This document shows, one piece after another, positions 1 to 5,269 of a stretch of 5,269 bases of DNA. Below the pieces are notes generated by a model. That model made no database searches and was not told where the DNA came from. It worked only from the letters and a program-made list of their open reading frames with translations. A program made the translations under genes and the position numbers. The stretch comes from an uncultured Bacteroidales bacterium (lineage in GTDB: Bacteria > Bacteroidota > Bacteroidia > Bacteroidales > Paludibacteraceae): contig CAMFEN010000096.1 of NCBI GenBank assembly GCA_945949375.1, positions 1-5,269 on the forward strand. The letters run 5' to 3'. The number at the start of each line of letters is the position of its first letter. The stretch's first letter is position 1.

Positions 1-870
1 GGTATCTGCGTTGAGTACAAAGGTAGTGGCGAATACAACGAGTTGCTCGCTCCTCCCGCTATGCCTTGCACGGTATTGGGTGGCAACTATACCATCAACG
101 GTGTCGGCGTTCTTTGCTTACCTGTACACAAAGATGCTGAAACCTATATCATTGGTACTGCTGGATCGAAGATGATGGCTTGCGGTTTTGGCTTCTCCGA
201 GGAAAAAGTGGAAGTTAAAGCATTGGGTAGCAAAAACTATACTGATAAAGACGGTAATGCACAAAACTTTGAGGATGTAGTTCTTACTGATCCCAAGATA
301 TTAGTTGTTTCTGACTGCTCAAAGGCTCCGATTATGCTTCGTGCTAAAATACCCGCAGAGACTTTGGATACCTTGGCTGTTTGGAACACCGCAGTAACCA
401 ATGGTACCAATGATGACGGCTCTGTAAAACTGAAAGCAAGTGTAAATATGACCGGTTATGTTTGGGCTGACGGCGTTGATCCTAAGTTCATCGCAATGTC
501 CAAATCGGGCGACTATTATGTGCTCCAAGTAGATGGCTTAGCTAAGTTCAACTGCATCTTCTTGGCTGGAAAGGTAACCGGTTGGAGTGCGGAACAAGGC
601 CACAAAGGTAACTACGGACAAACCGAAGATATCAAGGGTATCGAAGCAAACGCTTGCTACCAAATAACCAACTTCGATGCTAATAACAAAGACCAGAAGT
701 GCAAAGTAGTGGCTTTGGACTGCCTGACCGGTGAAGAACTCAAAGAAGGCTTCGAGAACATTGAGATGGAAGGTGCTAAGGCTGTGAAGTTCATCGGCAA
801 CGACGGTAAACTCTACATCCGTTGCAACAACGTTATCTATAATGCACTCGGAACTATCATAGCCGAATAA
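1..870 (+). CDS. C-terminal part of a secreted/surface protein of unknown function (5' end outside window)
   Basis: The frame is open from base 1, so this is the last 289 residues of a longer protein; its start is not visible, and the first possible start (a TTG at 43) has no support. I do not recognise a catalytic domain. The visible part is rich in Gly, Asn, Asp, Thr and Lys with alternating beta-type strands, has about ten cysteines, and has no hydrophobic membrane segment, as expected for an exported beta-sandwich-like protein. The last ~30 residues (about 258-289) contain AVKFIGNDGKLYIRC and then VIYNALGTII. This resembles the conserved DG-x-LYI-x-R ... YNA-x-G tail of many Bacteroidales exported proteins, thought to act as an outer-membrane/type IX sorting signal; that match is from memory. 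Codons favour GGT, GCT, AAC and AAA, unlike the GC-rich downstream genes, which suggests high expression. A strong terminator follows. The reading frame is certain; the function is not. Confidence 0.85.
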   Translation, partial: GICVEYKGSGEYNELLAPPAMPCTVLGGNYTINGVGVLCLPVHKDAETYIIGTAGSKMMACGFGFSEEKVEVKALGSKNYTDKDGNAQNFEDVVLTDPKILVVSDCSKAPIMLRAKIPAETLDTLAVWNTAVTNGTNDDGSVKLKASVNMTGYVWADGVDPKFIAMSKSGDYYVLQVDGLAKFNCIFLAGKVTGWSAEQGHKGNYGQTEDIKGIEANACYQITNFDANNKDQKCKVVALDCLTGEELKEGFENIEMEGAKAVKFIGNDGKLYIRCNNVIYNALGTIIAE

Positions 871-920
871 TTGCCTATCACTAACATAGAACAACACGCC
901 GCTCTCTAAGTAGCGACCAC

Positions 921-959
921 AAGAAGGAGAGGTCCCGATTTTCGGAACCTCTCCTTCTT
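921..959 (+). terminator. Long hairpin transcription terminator
   Basis: AAGAAGGAGAGGT (921-933) pairs perfectly with ACCTCTCCTTCTT (947-959), giving 13 bp. After one C/A mismatch the stem continues with CCGA (935-938) against TCGG (942-945), around a TTT loop. The 3' arm ends in TTCTT and is followed by ATTA rather than a long T-run, so the pyrimidine-rich arm itself supplies most of the U residues. It sits 50 bp after the stop codon of the upstream gene and 45 bp before the next promoter, so it separates two transcription units. The 5' arm begins AAGAA, so it might also act weakly on the other strand, but no minus-strand gene is present to need that. Confidence 0.85.
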
Positions 960-1003
960 ATTACCTACATACGCTCTTAAGATACTGCAAATTGTAGAAA
1001 ACA

Positions 1004-1035
1004 TTTGCATATCTCAGAAAAAAGTAGTAACTTTG
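1004..1035 (+). promoter_or_regulatory. Bacteroidetes-type sigma-ABfr promoter of the DUF4831-porD-recN operon
   Basis: TTTG at 1004-1007 (the -33 element) is followed after exactly 20 bp by TAACTTTG at 1028-1035, a perfect match to the phylum's -7 consensus TAnnTTTG. Transcription should begin near 1040, leaving a leader of about 100 nt before the ATG at 1143. It lies just after the terminator of the preceding gene. It also argues against a TTG start at 1005, which is in frame with the DUF4831 gene but would lie upstream of the transcript. Confidence 0.8.
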
Positions 1036-1044
1036 CCCGCAAAA

Positions 1045-1107
1045 TTCGGATAACGCCGAGTGCTCAGATTTTTCAGATAAATCAGAATACTCAGATTTCG
1101 CCGATAA
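1045..1107 (+). repeat. Seven-unit degenerate 9-bp tandem repeat in the operon leader
   Basis: Units start at 1045, 1054, 1063, 1072, 1081, 1090 and 1099 without gaps. All seven fit NNCNGANNN, with C at unit position 3, G at 5 and A at 6. The units at 1063 and 1090 are identical (CTCAGATTT); those at 1045 and 1072 are TTCGGATAA and TTCAGATAA (8 of 9 identical). The middle four share TCAGA; the outer units are more diverged. The array starts within a few bases of the predicted transcription start, so it would be the 5' portion of the mRNA leader. I see no strong hairpin in it, so the RNA would be largely single-stranded. Function unknown. Confidence 0.65.
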
Positions 1108-1142
1108 CCCCTATCACTTCCACACTAAACTTTCCCACAACA

Positions 1143-2213
1143 ATGAAAAAAGTATTTATCATACTTTCTTACGCCATCCTCTGTTGCGCAACCGCCTCAG
1201 CACAAGTGCTGCAAGAAAACGAACTGGCATTGGTCTATTATTTCCCGCAAACCTTGATGGACATCGACATCACATACACCATCGAGACCGAAGAAGCTGG
1301 TCCCTACTGTCGCTATGCGGAGAAGTACTTAGGTACAACGGATGTCATCACTGCCAATAGCCAAAAAGCCGAGATTATCTCCGTTTCCGTCCACCCACGA
1401 AGCAAAGCCGATCTAAACAGACCTGTCAAGATTAACGCAGAGGACGGAGCAAATATGCAACTCCTGCACATTCTCGACAACGGCGTACTCCAAGGCTACA
1501 ACATTCCCATAGACACGCAAGCATCCGTACCTGCTTGTTCGGAATCGCAGGCATCGGCGACTAATAAACACGACAAGCCCCAAAAGCCCATCGCCCTCCC
1601 CCTGCTTGAAGAGCAACTCAAAGCATCCACGCCCGCACAGAAAGCCGATGCCGTAGCAAAACTCATCTACCGCATCCGAGAAGCAAAGATGTATCTGCTC
1701 AGCGGAGAGATTGAGAACGCACCCGCCGACGGAAACGGACTCGAAATCGCACTTAAAGAGTTGAGCAAGCAGGAGAAGCAACTCGTCCAACTCTTCATAG
1801 GAAAGCGTACACAAAAGACCATCTGCAAGACTATCACCTACCTGCCTACGAAAAGCGAAGAGAAACCCATACTCTATTTCTCCCTCGAAAATGGTATCAC
1901 TGCCGAGGAAGATGCGTCCGCACTGCCTATCGTGCTCAACTTCATCGCACGCAAACAAGTACCGGCACCGGCTATCCAATCCAAGAAAAACGAAAAGAAA
2001 GCCCCCGTTCCTTCTCCCCTACTCTACAACCTCCCAGGTACCGGCACCTACACCATCTCATACGACGGCGCACCACTACTGGAAGGCGTTCTACCTATCG
2101 CACAGTTCGGCATAGCTGTACCGCTCCCCAAAAACCTCTTCTCCGGCAACAAACTGCCGACCATCTATTTCAATACAGAGACCGGAAACATACAAACCAT
2201 TTGCCATGAGTAA
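1143..2213 (+). CDS. DUF4831 family exported protein
   Basis: A 356-residue protein of the Bacteroidales DUF4831 family, whose function is not established. It has a Sec signal peptide (residues 1-20, hydrophobic core VFIILSYAILCC, cleavage expected after ASA before Gln21; no convincing lipobox), so the mature protein should be periplasmic or envelope-associated. Family hallmarks remembered from Bacteroides relatives include YYFPQT (32-37), RYAEKYLG (57-64), a helical block AQKADAVAKLIYRIREAKMY (165-184) followed by LLSGE, LVQLFIG (214-220), and a C-terminal PLPKNLFSG ... YFNTETGNI segment (328-350). Residues 123-165 and 273-292 look like low-complexity linkers. The frame stays open upstream to a TTG at 1005, but that lies inside the promoter and the extra residues would come from the leader repeat; the ATG at 1143 begins exactly at the signal peptide. 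There is no Shine-Dalgarno motif, as is usual in the phylum. It is the first gene of an operon and its last 8 bp overlap porD, suggesting translational coupling. Confidence 0.85.
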   Translation: MKKVFIILSYAILCCATASAQVLQENELALVYYFPQTLMDIDITYTIETEEAGPYCRYAEKYLGTTDVITANSQKAEIISVSVHPRSKADLNRPVKINAEDGANMQLLHILDNGVLQGYNIPIDTQASVPACSESQASATNKHDKPQKPIALPLLEEQLKASTPAQKADAVAKLIYRIREAKMYLLSGEIENAPADGNGLEIALKELSKQEKQLVQLFIGKRTQKTICKTITYLPTKSEEKPILYFSLENGITAEEDASALPIVLNFIARKQVPAPAIQSKKNEKKAPVPSPLLYNLPGTGTYTISYDGAPLLEGVLPIAQFGIAVPLPKNLFSGNKLPTIYFNTETGNIQTICHE

Positions 2214-3111
2214 GAAAGGATATATCGGGCTACTGGTATGCCTGCTGAGCATACCTATATGGGCGCAGGAGTTGAAGTGCAACGTCTCCATCAACTCCGA
2301 CAAGATCCAAGGTAGCAACAAACAGGTGTTCGAGACGCTGAAAAGCAGCATCGAGGAATACATGAACCAGAACCGCTGGACGAACATGACCTTCTCCGAG
2401 AAAGAGAAAATTGAATGCAGCATGCAGATTATCGTAACGAGCGTCGAGGAGAACCTGTACACATGCACTATGCAGTTGCAAAGCCGCCGCCCCGTCTATG
2501 GCACCTCCTACACTACCCCGCTCATCAACTTCCAAGACCAGCAGTTCAATTTCACCTATCAAGAGTACGACCGCATAGAATATCAACAGAACACCTTCAC
2601 TACCAACCTCACGGCGATGCTCGCCTACTACTGCTACCTCATCATCGGCTATGACATGGACAGTTTCTCCCGCCTTGGTGGCACACCTTATTTCCAGCAG
2701 TGCGAAGACGTCGTCAATGCATGCCAGTCCGCCAGCATGGAGGGGACGGAGCAGACTGGGTGGAAAGCTTTCGAGAGCAACCGCAATCGCTATGCGCTAA
2801 TTAACAACCTGATGGACGAAGCTTTCCGCAAATACCGCGAGTATTTCTATACCTACCACCGCCTCGGGTTAGACGAGATGCAAGCAAACGTTACCAACGG
2901 ACGGGCGCGTATCGCCGGCGGCATAAGTGTGCTACGCGACGCCAACCGCGCACGACCTGCCACATACGTCATCAACACCTTCCTCGACGCCAAAGCCGAT
3001 GAGTTGGTGAATATCTTTCAGCAAGGTACCACGGACGAGAAGAAAAACGTCTATGAAATCCTAATAGACATCGACCCTACCCGCCAAAACCTATACGACA
3101 AACTTCAATAG
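2206..3111 (+). CDS. porD: DUF4835 family protein, type IX secretion-associated PorD
   Basis: A 301-residue exported protein, full length for the family. The signal peptide is residues 1-20 (core GLLVCLLSIPIW, cleavage after IWA before Gln21), so it should act in the periplasm or at the inner face of the outer membrane. Characteristic DUF4835 segments are ELKCNVSINSDKIQGSNK (22-39), the RPVYGTSYTTPLINFQD region (95-111), YYCYLIIGYDMDSFSRLGG (141-159), the helical stretch GWKAFESNRNRYALINNL (185-202), YREYFYTYHRLGLD (210-223) and the terminal IDIDPTRQNLYDKL (287-300). The family is named PorD and linked to the type IX secretion system, but its molecular role is less clear than that of the core Por/Gld proteins, and some Bacteroidales carry it without many obvious cargo proteins. 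It starts inside the end of the DUF4831 gene (ATGAGTAA overlap), and recN follows closely; porD next to recN is an arrangement I recall from many Bacteroidota genomes. Confidence 0.88.
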   Translation: MSKKGYIGLLVCLLSIPIWAQELKCNVSINSDKIQGSNKQVFETLKSSIEEYMNQNRWTNMTFSEKEKIECSMQIIVTSVEENLYTCTMQLQSRRPVYGTSYTTPLINFQDQQFNFTYQEYDRIEYQQNTFTTNLTAMLAYYCYLIIGYDMDSFSRLGGTPYFQQCEDVVNACQSASMEGTEQTGWKAFESNRNRYALINNLMDEAFRKYREYFYTYHRLGLDEMQANVTNGRARIAGGISVLRDANRARPATYVINTFLDAKADELVNIFQQGTTDEKKNVYEILIDIDPTRQNLYDKLQ

Positions 3112-3130
3112 ACAATTGTCAAATACATAC

Positions 3131-4714
3131 ATGCTACGACATCTGCACATAGAACATTACGCCCTTATCTCACACTTGGATATTGATTTCGAGGGCGGGT
3201 TTTCTGTTTTAACTGGTGAGACCGGCGCGGGAAAGAGTATTATCTTAGGCGCACTCGCGCTCGTCATGGGTGCGCGCGCCGACAGCAAAACCATCACCGA
3301 TGGCGAGGAGAAATGTATCATAGAGGCGGAGTTTGATTTAATAAAGAAGGATGAAGTATGTAGTAAGACCCCCGCAGACTCCGCTATTGAGACGATAATC
3401 ATCCGCCGCGAACTCTATGCCAACGGGAAATCGCGCTCCTTCGTGGACGACAGTGTGGTTACCTTGTCGGAACTCAAAGCCCTGTCCGCACAACTGATAG
3501 ATATCCACTCGCAGCACGCTAACCTGCTCCTTGAGAACGATGATTTCCAGCGCGATATAGTGGATGCCCTCGCGAAAAACGAAGCAGAGCGCGAGGCATA
3601 TCGGATGCGCTACGATGCCTACCGCGAAACGGAGAAAGCGCTGCACGAGTTGGAAACCCTTGCAAAGAAAAGCAAAGCCGATGCCGACTATGTGCAGTAT
3701 CGCTACCGCATGCTGGAAGAGGCACGCTTGGAAGACGAGGATGAGCTGAACGCGCTGGAAGAGGAACAATACCTGCTCTCGCACGCAGAGGACATCCGCC
3801 GCGCATTGGAGACCACCGTGGAGGCGATAGACGGCGAGAACGGCGGCACGGCAGTGGAGGTGTTGCGCGTATGCGACCTGCGTGAGGCGGCCCCCGACCT
3901 GCAAGAGCGCATTGACAGCGTGCTGATAGAGTTGCGCGACATCGCCCGCGAGGCAAGCCGCAAAGCCGAACGAACGGAGGTGAACCCCGAGCGGCTGATG
4001 CAGGTGGAAGAGCGCATAGGGCTGCTGCAAGACCTTCTGCGGAAATTCGACGCCGAGGACGTGGCAAGCCTGATGGCGCAACGCGGGGAACTGGCGGAGC
4101 AGTGCCGCCGCATGGAAAACTTCGATGAAGACCTCGCGCGCCTTCGAAAGACACTTGCCGAGCAAGAAAAAGCCCTCGCAGCCGCGGCAGCAGACCTGCG
4201 ACACTCGCGCGAGCAGATGCGCAGACCCATCGCGGACCAACTGGAGAAAGACCTGACAAAGTTAGGCATCGCCCACGCGAAGATGGACATCACCATCACC
4301 GACCTCGACGACTACACGGAAACGGGACGGGACAATGTGCAGTTCCTCTTCGCCGCGAACCTCAACCAGAGCCTTCGCCCGGTGAGCGACGTAGCATCCG
4401 GAGGCGAGATGAGCCGTATCATGCTGTGTATCAAAGCACTGATAGCGTCCTCCAACGGGCTGCCCACCATCATCTTCGACGAGATAGACACCGGTGTAAG
4501 CGGCAACATAGCCGGACAGATGGGCGAGATCATGCGGCAGATGGCAACCACGCGACAAATCATCGCCATCACCCACCTACCGCAGATTGCCGCCAAAGCA
4601 GACCACCACTACCTCGTATATAAGCAAGACACCGACGTGCGCACCGAGAGCCACATCCGCCGCCTCAGCGCCGAAGAACACGAGGCGGAACTAACCAAAA
4701 TGCTGACACTCTAA
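3131..4714 (+). CDS. recN: DNA repair protein RecN
   Basis: RecN is an SMC-like cytoplasmic ATPase that acts early at DNA double-strand breaks, holding ends and helping RecA-dependent recombination. This 527-residue protein has the expected order: N-terminal half-ATPase with LHIEHYALI (5-13), Walker A GETGAGKS (29-36) and the Q-loop region LIDIHSQH (122-129, Gln128); a long Glu/Arg/Ala-rich coiled-coil middle (about 145-365); then the C-terminal half-ATPase with signature SGGE (423-426), Walker B IIFDE (447-451) and switch histidine His482 in ITHLPQIA. All catalytic residues are present and no frameshift is seen. The ATG at 3131 gives the canonical MLRxLHI start; a TTG at 3116 would add five unsupported residues. 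The protein ends soon after the final helix begins (ELTKMLTL) and lacks the roughly 18-20 residue LSGxxLTxAAxxNAxxLL tail I remember from Bacteroides RecN. Third positions are GC-rich, more so than in the flanking genes. Last gene of the DUF4831-porD-recN set, 19 bp after porD. Confidence 0.95.
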   Translation: MLRHLHIEHYALISHLDIDFEGGFSVLTGETGAGKSIILGALALVMGARADSKTITDGEEKCIIEAEFDLIKKDEVCSKTPADSAIETIIIRRELYANGKSRSFVDDSVVTLSELKALSAQLIDIHSQHANLLLENDDFQRDIVDALAKNEAEREAYRMRYDAYRETEKALHELETLAKKSKADADYVQYRYRMLEEARLEDEDELNALEEEQYLLSHAEDIRRALETTVEAIDGENGGTAVEVLRVCDLREAAPDLQERIDSVLIELRDIAREASRKAERTEVNPERLMQVEERIGLLQDLLRKFDAEDVASLMAQRGELAEQCRRMENFDEDLARLRKTLAEQEKALAAAAADLRHSREQMRRPIADQLEKDLTKLGIAHAKMDITITDLDDYTETGRDNVQFLFAANLNQSLRPVSDVASGGEMSRIMLCIKALIASSNGLPTIIFDEIDTGVSGNIAGQMGEIMRQMATTRQIIAITHLPQIAAKADHHYLVYKQDTDVRTESHIRRLSAEEHEAELTKMLTL

Positions 4715-4715
4715 T

Positions 4716-4736
4716 CACTGAACACTGAACACAGAC
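4716..4736 (+). repeat. Short 7-bp tandem repeat just after recN
   Basis: CACTGAA occurs twice in tandem (4716-4722, 4723-4729), and a third, degenerate unit CACAGAC follows (4730-4736). It begins two bases after the recN stop codon. Two and a half units could arise by chance or replication slippage, so this is a weak feature. It is noted because recN ends unusually early just before it. Confidence 0.4.
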
Positions 4737-4742
4737 AACTAT

Positions 4743-4764
4743 GGTGCGGTCTGGAGACCGCACC
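4743..4764. repeat. Perfect inverted repeat (hairpin) in the recN-rarA gap
   Basis: GGTGCGGTC (4743-4751) is the exact reverse complement of GACCGCACC (4756-4764), around a TGGA loop; the pairing can extend one more base pair, leaving a GG loop. The arms are 78% GC. No T-run follows (the next bases are TCCTTGAAAACC), so it is not a classical intrinsic terminator. It lies 28 bp after the recN stop and 21 bp before the rarA ATG. It could attenuate or insulate transcription between the genes, protect an mRNA 3' end, or be one copy of a dispersed REP-like palindrome. The window holds only one copy. Confidence 0.6.
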
Positions 4765-4785
4765 TCCTTGAAAACCACAGCAACC

Positions 4786-5269
4786 ATGCTACCCTTACCC
4801 GAACGATTACGCCCAAAGACCCTCGATGATTACATCGGTCAGAAGCACCTTGTAGGACAAGGTGCCGTGTTGCGCACGATGATAGAGAGCGGCAACATCA
4901 GCAGTTTCATCCTATGGGGTCCCCCGGGCGTAGGCAAGACCACACTGGCGAAAATCATCGCACGGCAGTTGGAGCGACCTTTCTACACCCTCTCGGCGGT
5001 TACAAGCGGCGTGAAAGAGGTGCGGGAAGTGATAGACAAAGCCAAGAAGAATCACGCGCTGAACAACGGACTCTTTGCCGCGCAGAGCTACCAACGCCCG
5101 CCTATCCTCTTTATCGATGAGATTCACCGTTTCTCCAAGTCGCAGCAAGACAGCCTGTTAGGGGCGGTAGAGGAAGGCACCATCACCCTTATTGGTGCCA
5201 CCACGGAGAATCCCTCCTTCGAGGTGATAACGCCGCTGCTGAGCCGCTGTCAGGTGTATGAGATCGGAG
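4786..5269 (+). CDS. rarA: Replication-associated recombination protein A, RarA/MgsA (N-terminal part, runs off right edge)
   Basis: RarA (MgsA) is a AAA+ ATPase of the clamp-loader family that acts at stalled replication forks. The 161 visible residues cover most of the ATPase domain: LPERLRPKTLDDYIGQKHLVG (4-24), Walker A GPPGVGKT (45-52), the RarA-type LSAVTSGVKEVREVI (69-83), Walker B ILFIDE (107-112) followed by IHRFSKSQQD, sensor 1 GATTEN (137-142), and LLSRC with Arg154 in the arginine-finger region. The family is usually about 420-450 residues, so roughly 60% is missing because the window ends; the gene is not broken. The ATG at 4786 gives the start MLPLPERLRP expected for Bacteroidales RarA. 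An in-frame ATG at 4741 would add 15 residues encoded largely by the palindrome and is unlikely to be used. There is no Shine-Dalgarno motif and no clear TAnnTTTG promoter in the 71-bp gap, so it may be transcribed by read-through from recN or from a promoter inside recN. Confidence 0.95.
   Translation, partial: MLPLPERLRPKTLDDYIGQKHLVGQGAVLRTMIESGNISSFILWGPPGVGKTTLAKIIARQLERPFYTLSAVTSGVKEVREVIDKAKKNHALNNGLFAAQSYQRPPILFIDEIHRFSKSQQDSLLGAVEEGTITLIGATTENPSFEVITPLLSRCQVYEIG

Noticed and set aside
1005..1142. N-terminal extension of the DUF4831 protein from a TTG at 1005
   Set aside because: It would start inside the -33 element, upstream of the expected transcription start, would bury the signal peptide, and would translate the leader repeat.
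1413..1979. Minus-strand open frame of 188 codons opposite the DUF4831 gene
   Set aside because: It is a shadow of a well-supported family member with a signal peptide; the translation is Cys- and Leu-rich and has no promoter or family resemblance.
2206..3111. Whether porD could be a lipoprotein
   Set aside because: The cysteine nearest the signal peptide (Cys25) lies beyond the expected AxA-type cleavage site, and no lipobox precedes it.
3338..4259. Long minus-strand open frames of 300 and 246 codons opposite recN
   Set aside because: They overlap each other and an unmistakable recN, encode Cys/Arg/Ser-rich or Phe/Leu-rich translations with no recognisable domain, and arise because GC-rich codons leave few stops on the opposite strand.
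4761..4769. CACCTCCTT identical to the anti-Shine-Dalgarno end of 16S rRNA
   Set aside because: The first four bases belong to the palindrome arm and the match is short; there is no sign of a 16S fragment around it.
5260..5269. Window ends in AGATCGGAG, close to the start of a common sequencing adapter (AGATCGGAAG)
   Set aside because: The ninth base differs and the frame remains open as plausible RarA sequence (CQVYEIG), so coincidence is more likely; a longer contig would settle it.
1..5269. Search for CRISPR, tRNA, rRNA, IS ends, toxin-antitoxin or defence genes
   Set aside because: No direct-repeat/spacer pattern, cloverleaf, transposase or small paired genes were seen; the coding space is filled by recognisable chromosomal genes.

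Overview
The window looks like ordinary chromosome of a member of the phylum Bacteroidota, most likely an uncultured Bacteroidales. The evidence is a DUF4831 protein and a DUF4835/PorD protein (both families essentially confined to this phylum), RecN and RarA sequences of the Bacteroidales type, a textbook Bacteroidetes promoter (TTTG, 20 bp, TAACTTTG), and the absence of Shine-Dalgarno motifs before all four visible starts. All genes lie on the plus strand. I see no phage, transposon, CRISPR array, tRNA, rRNA or defence system.

Layout: (1) Bases 1-870 are the 3' end of a large, probably exported surface protein of unknown function. It ends in a Gly/Tyr-rich tail resembling the C-terminal cargo tails common in Bacteroidales. 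Bases 871-920 hold nothing recognisable. A long hairpin terminator (921-959) closes this unit. (2) A new unit starts at a strong promoter (1004-1035). It is followed at once by a seven-unit degenerate 9-bp repeat (1045-1107) in a leader of about 100 nt, then by a DUF4831 gene (1143-2213), porD (2206-3111, overlapping by 8 bp) and recN (3131-4714, 19-bp gap). The three genes are packed as one operon. (3) The 71-bp recN-rarA gap carries a short CACTGAA tandem repeat and a perfect 9-bp-arm palindrome. rarA starts at 4786 and runs off the right edge.

Functionally the window joins envelope and type IX secretion functions (possible cargo tail, DUF4831 envelope protein, PorD) to genome maintenance (RecN for double-strand-break repair, RarA at stalled forks). 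The link is probably inherited gene order rather than a single pathway. The most unusual item is the phased 9-bp repeat at the predicted 5' end of the operon transcript. The others are the inverted repeat before rarA, which may be a dispersed element, and the short RecN C-terminus.
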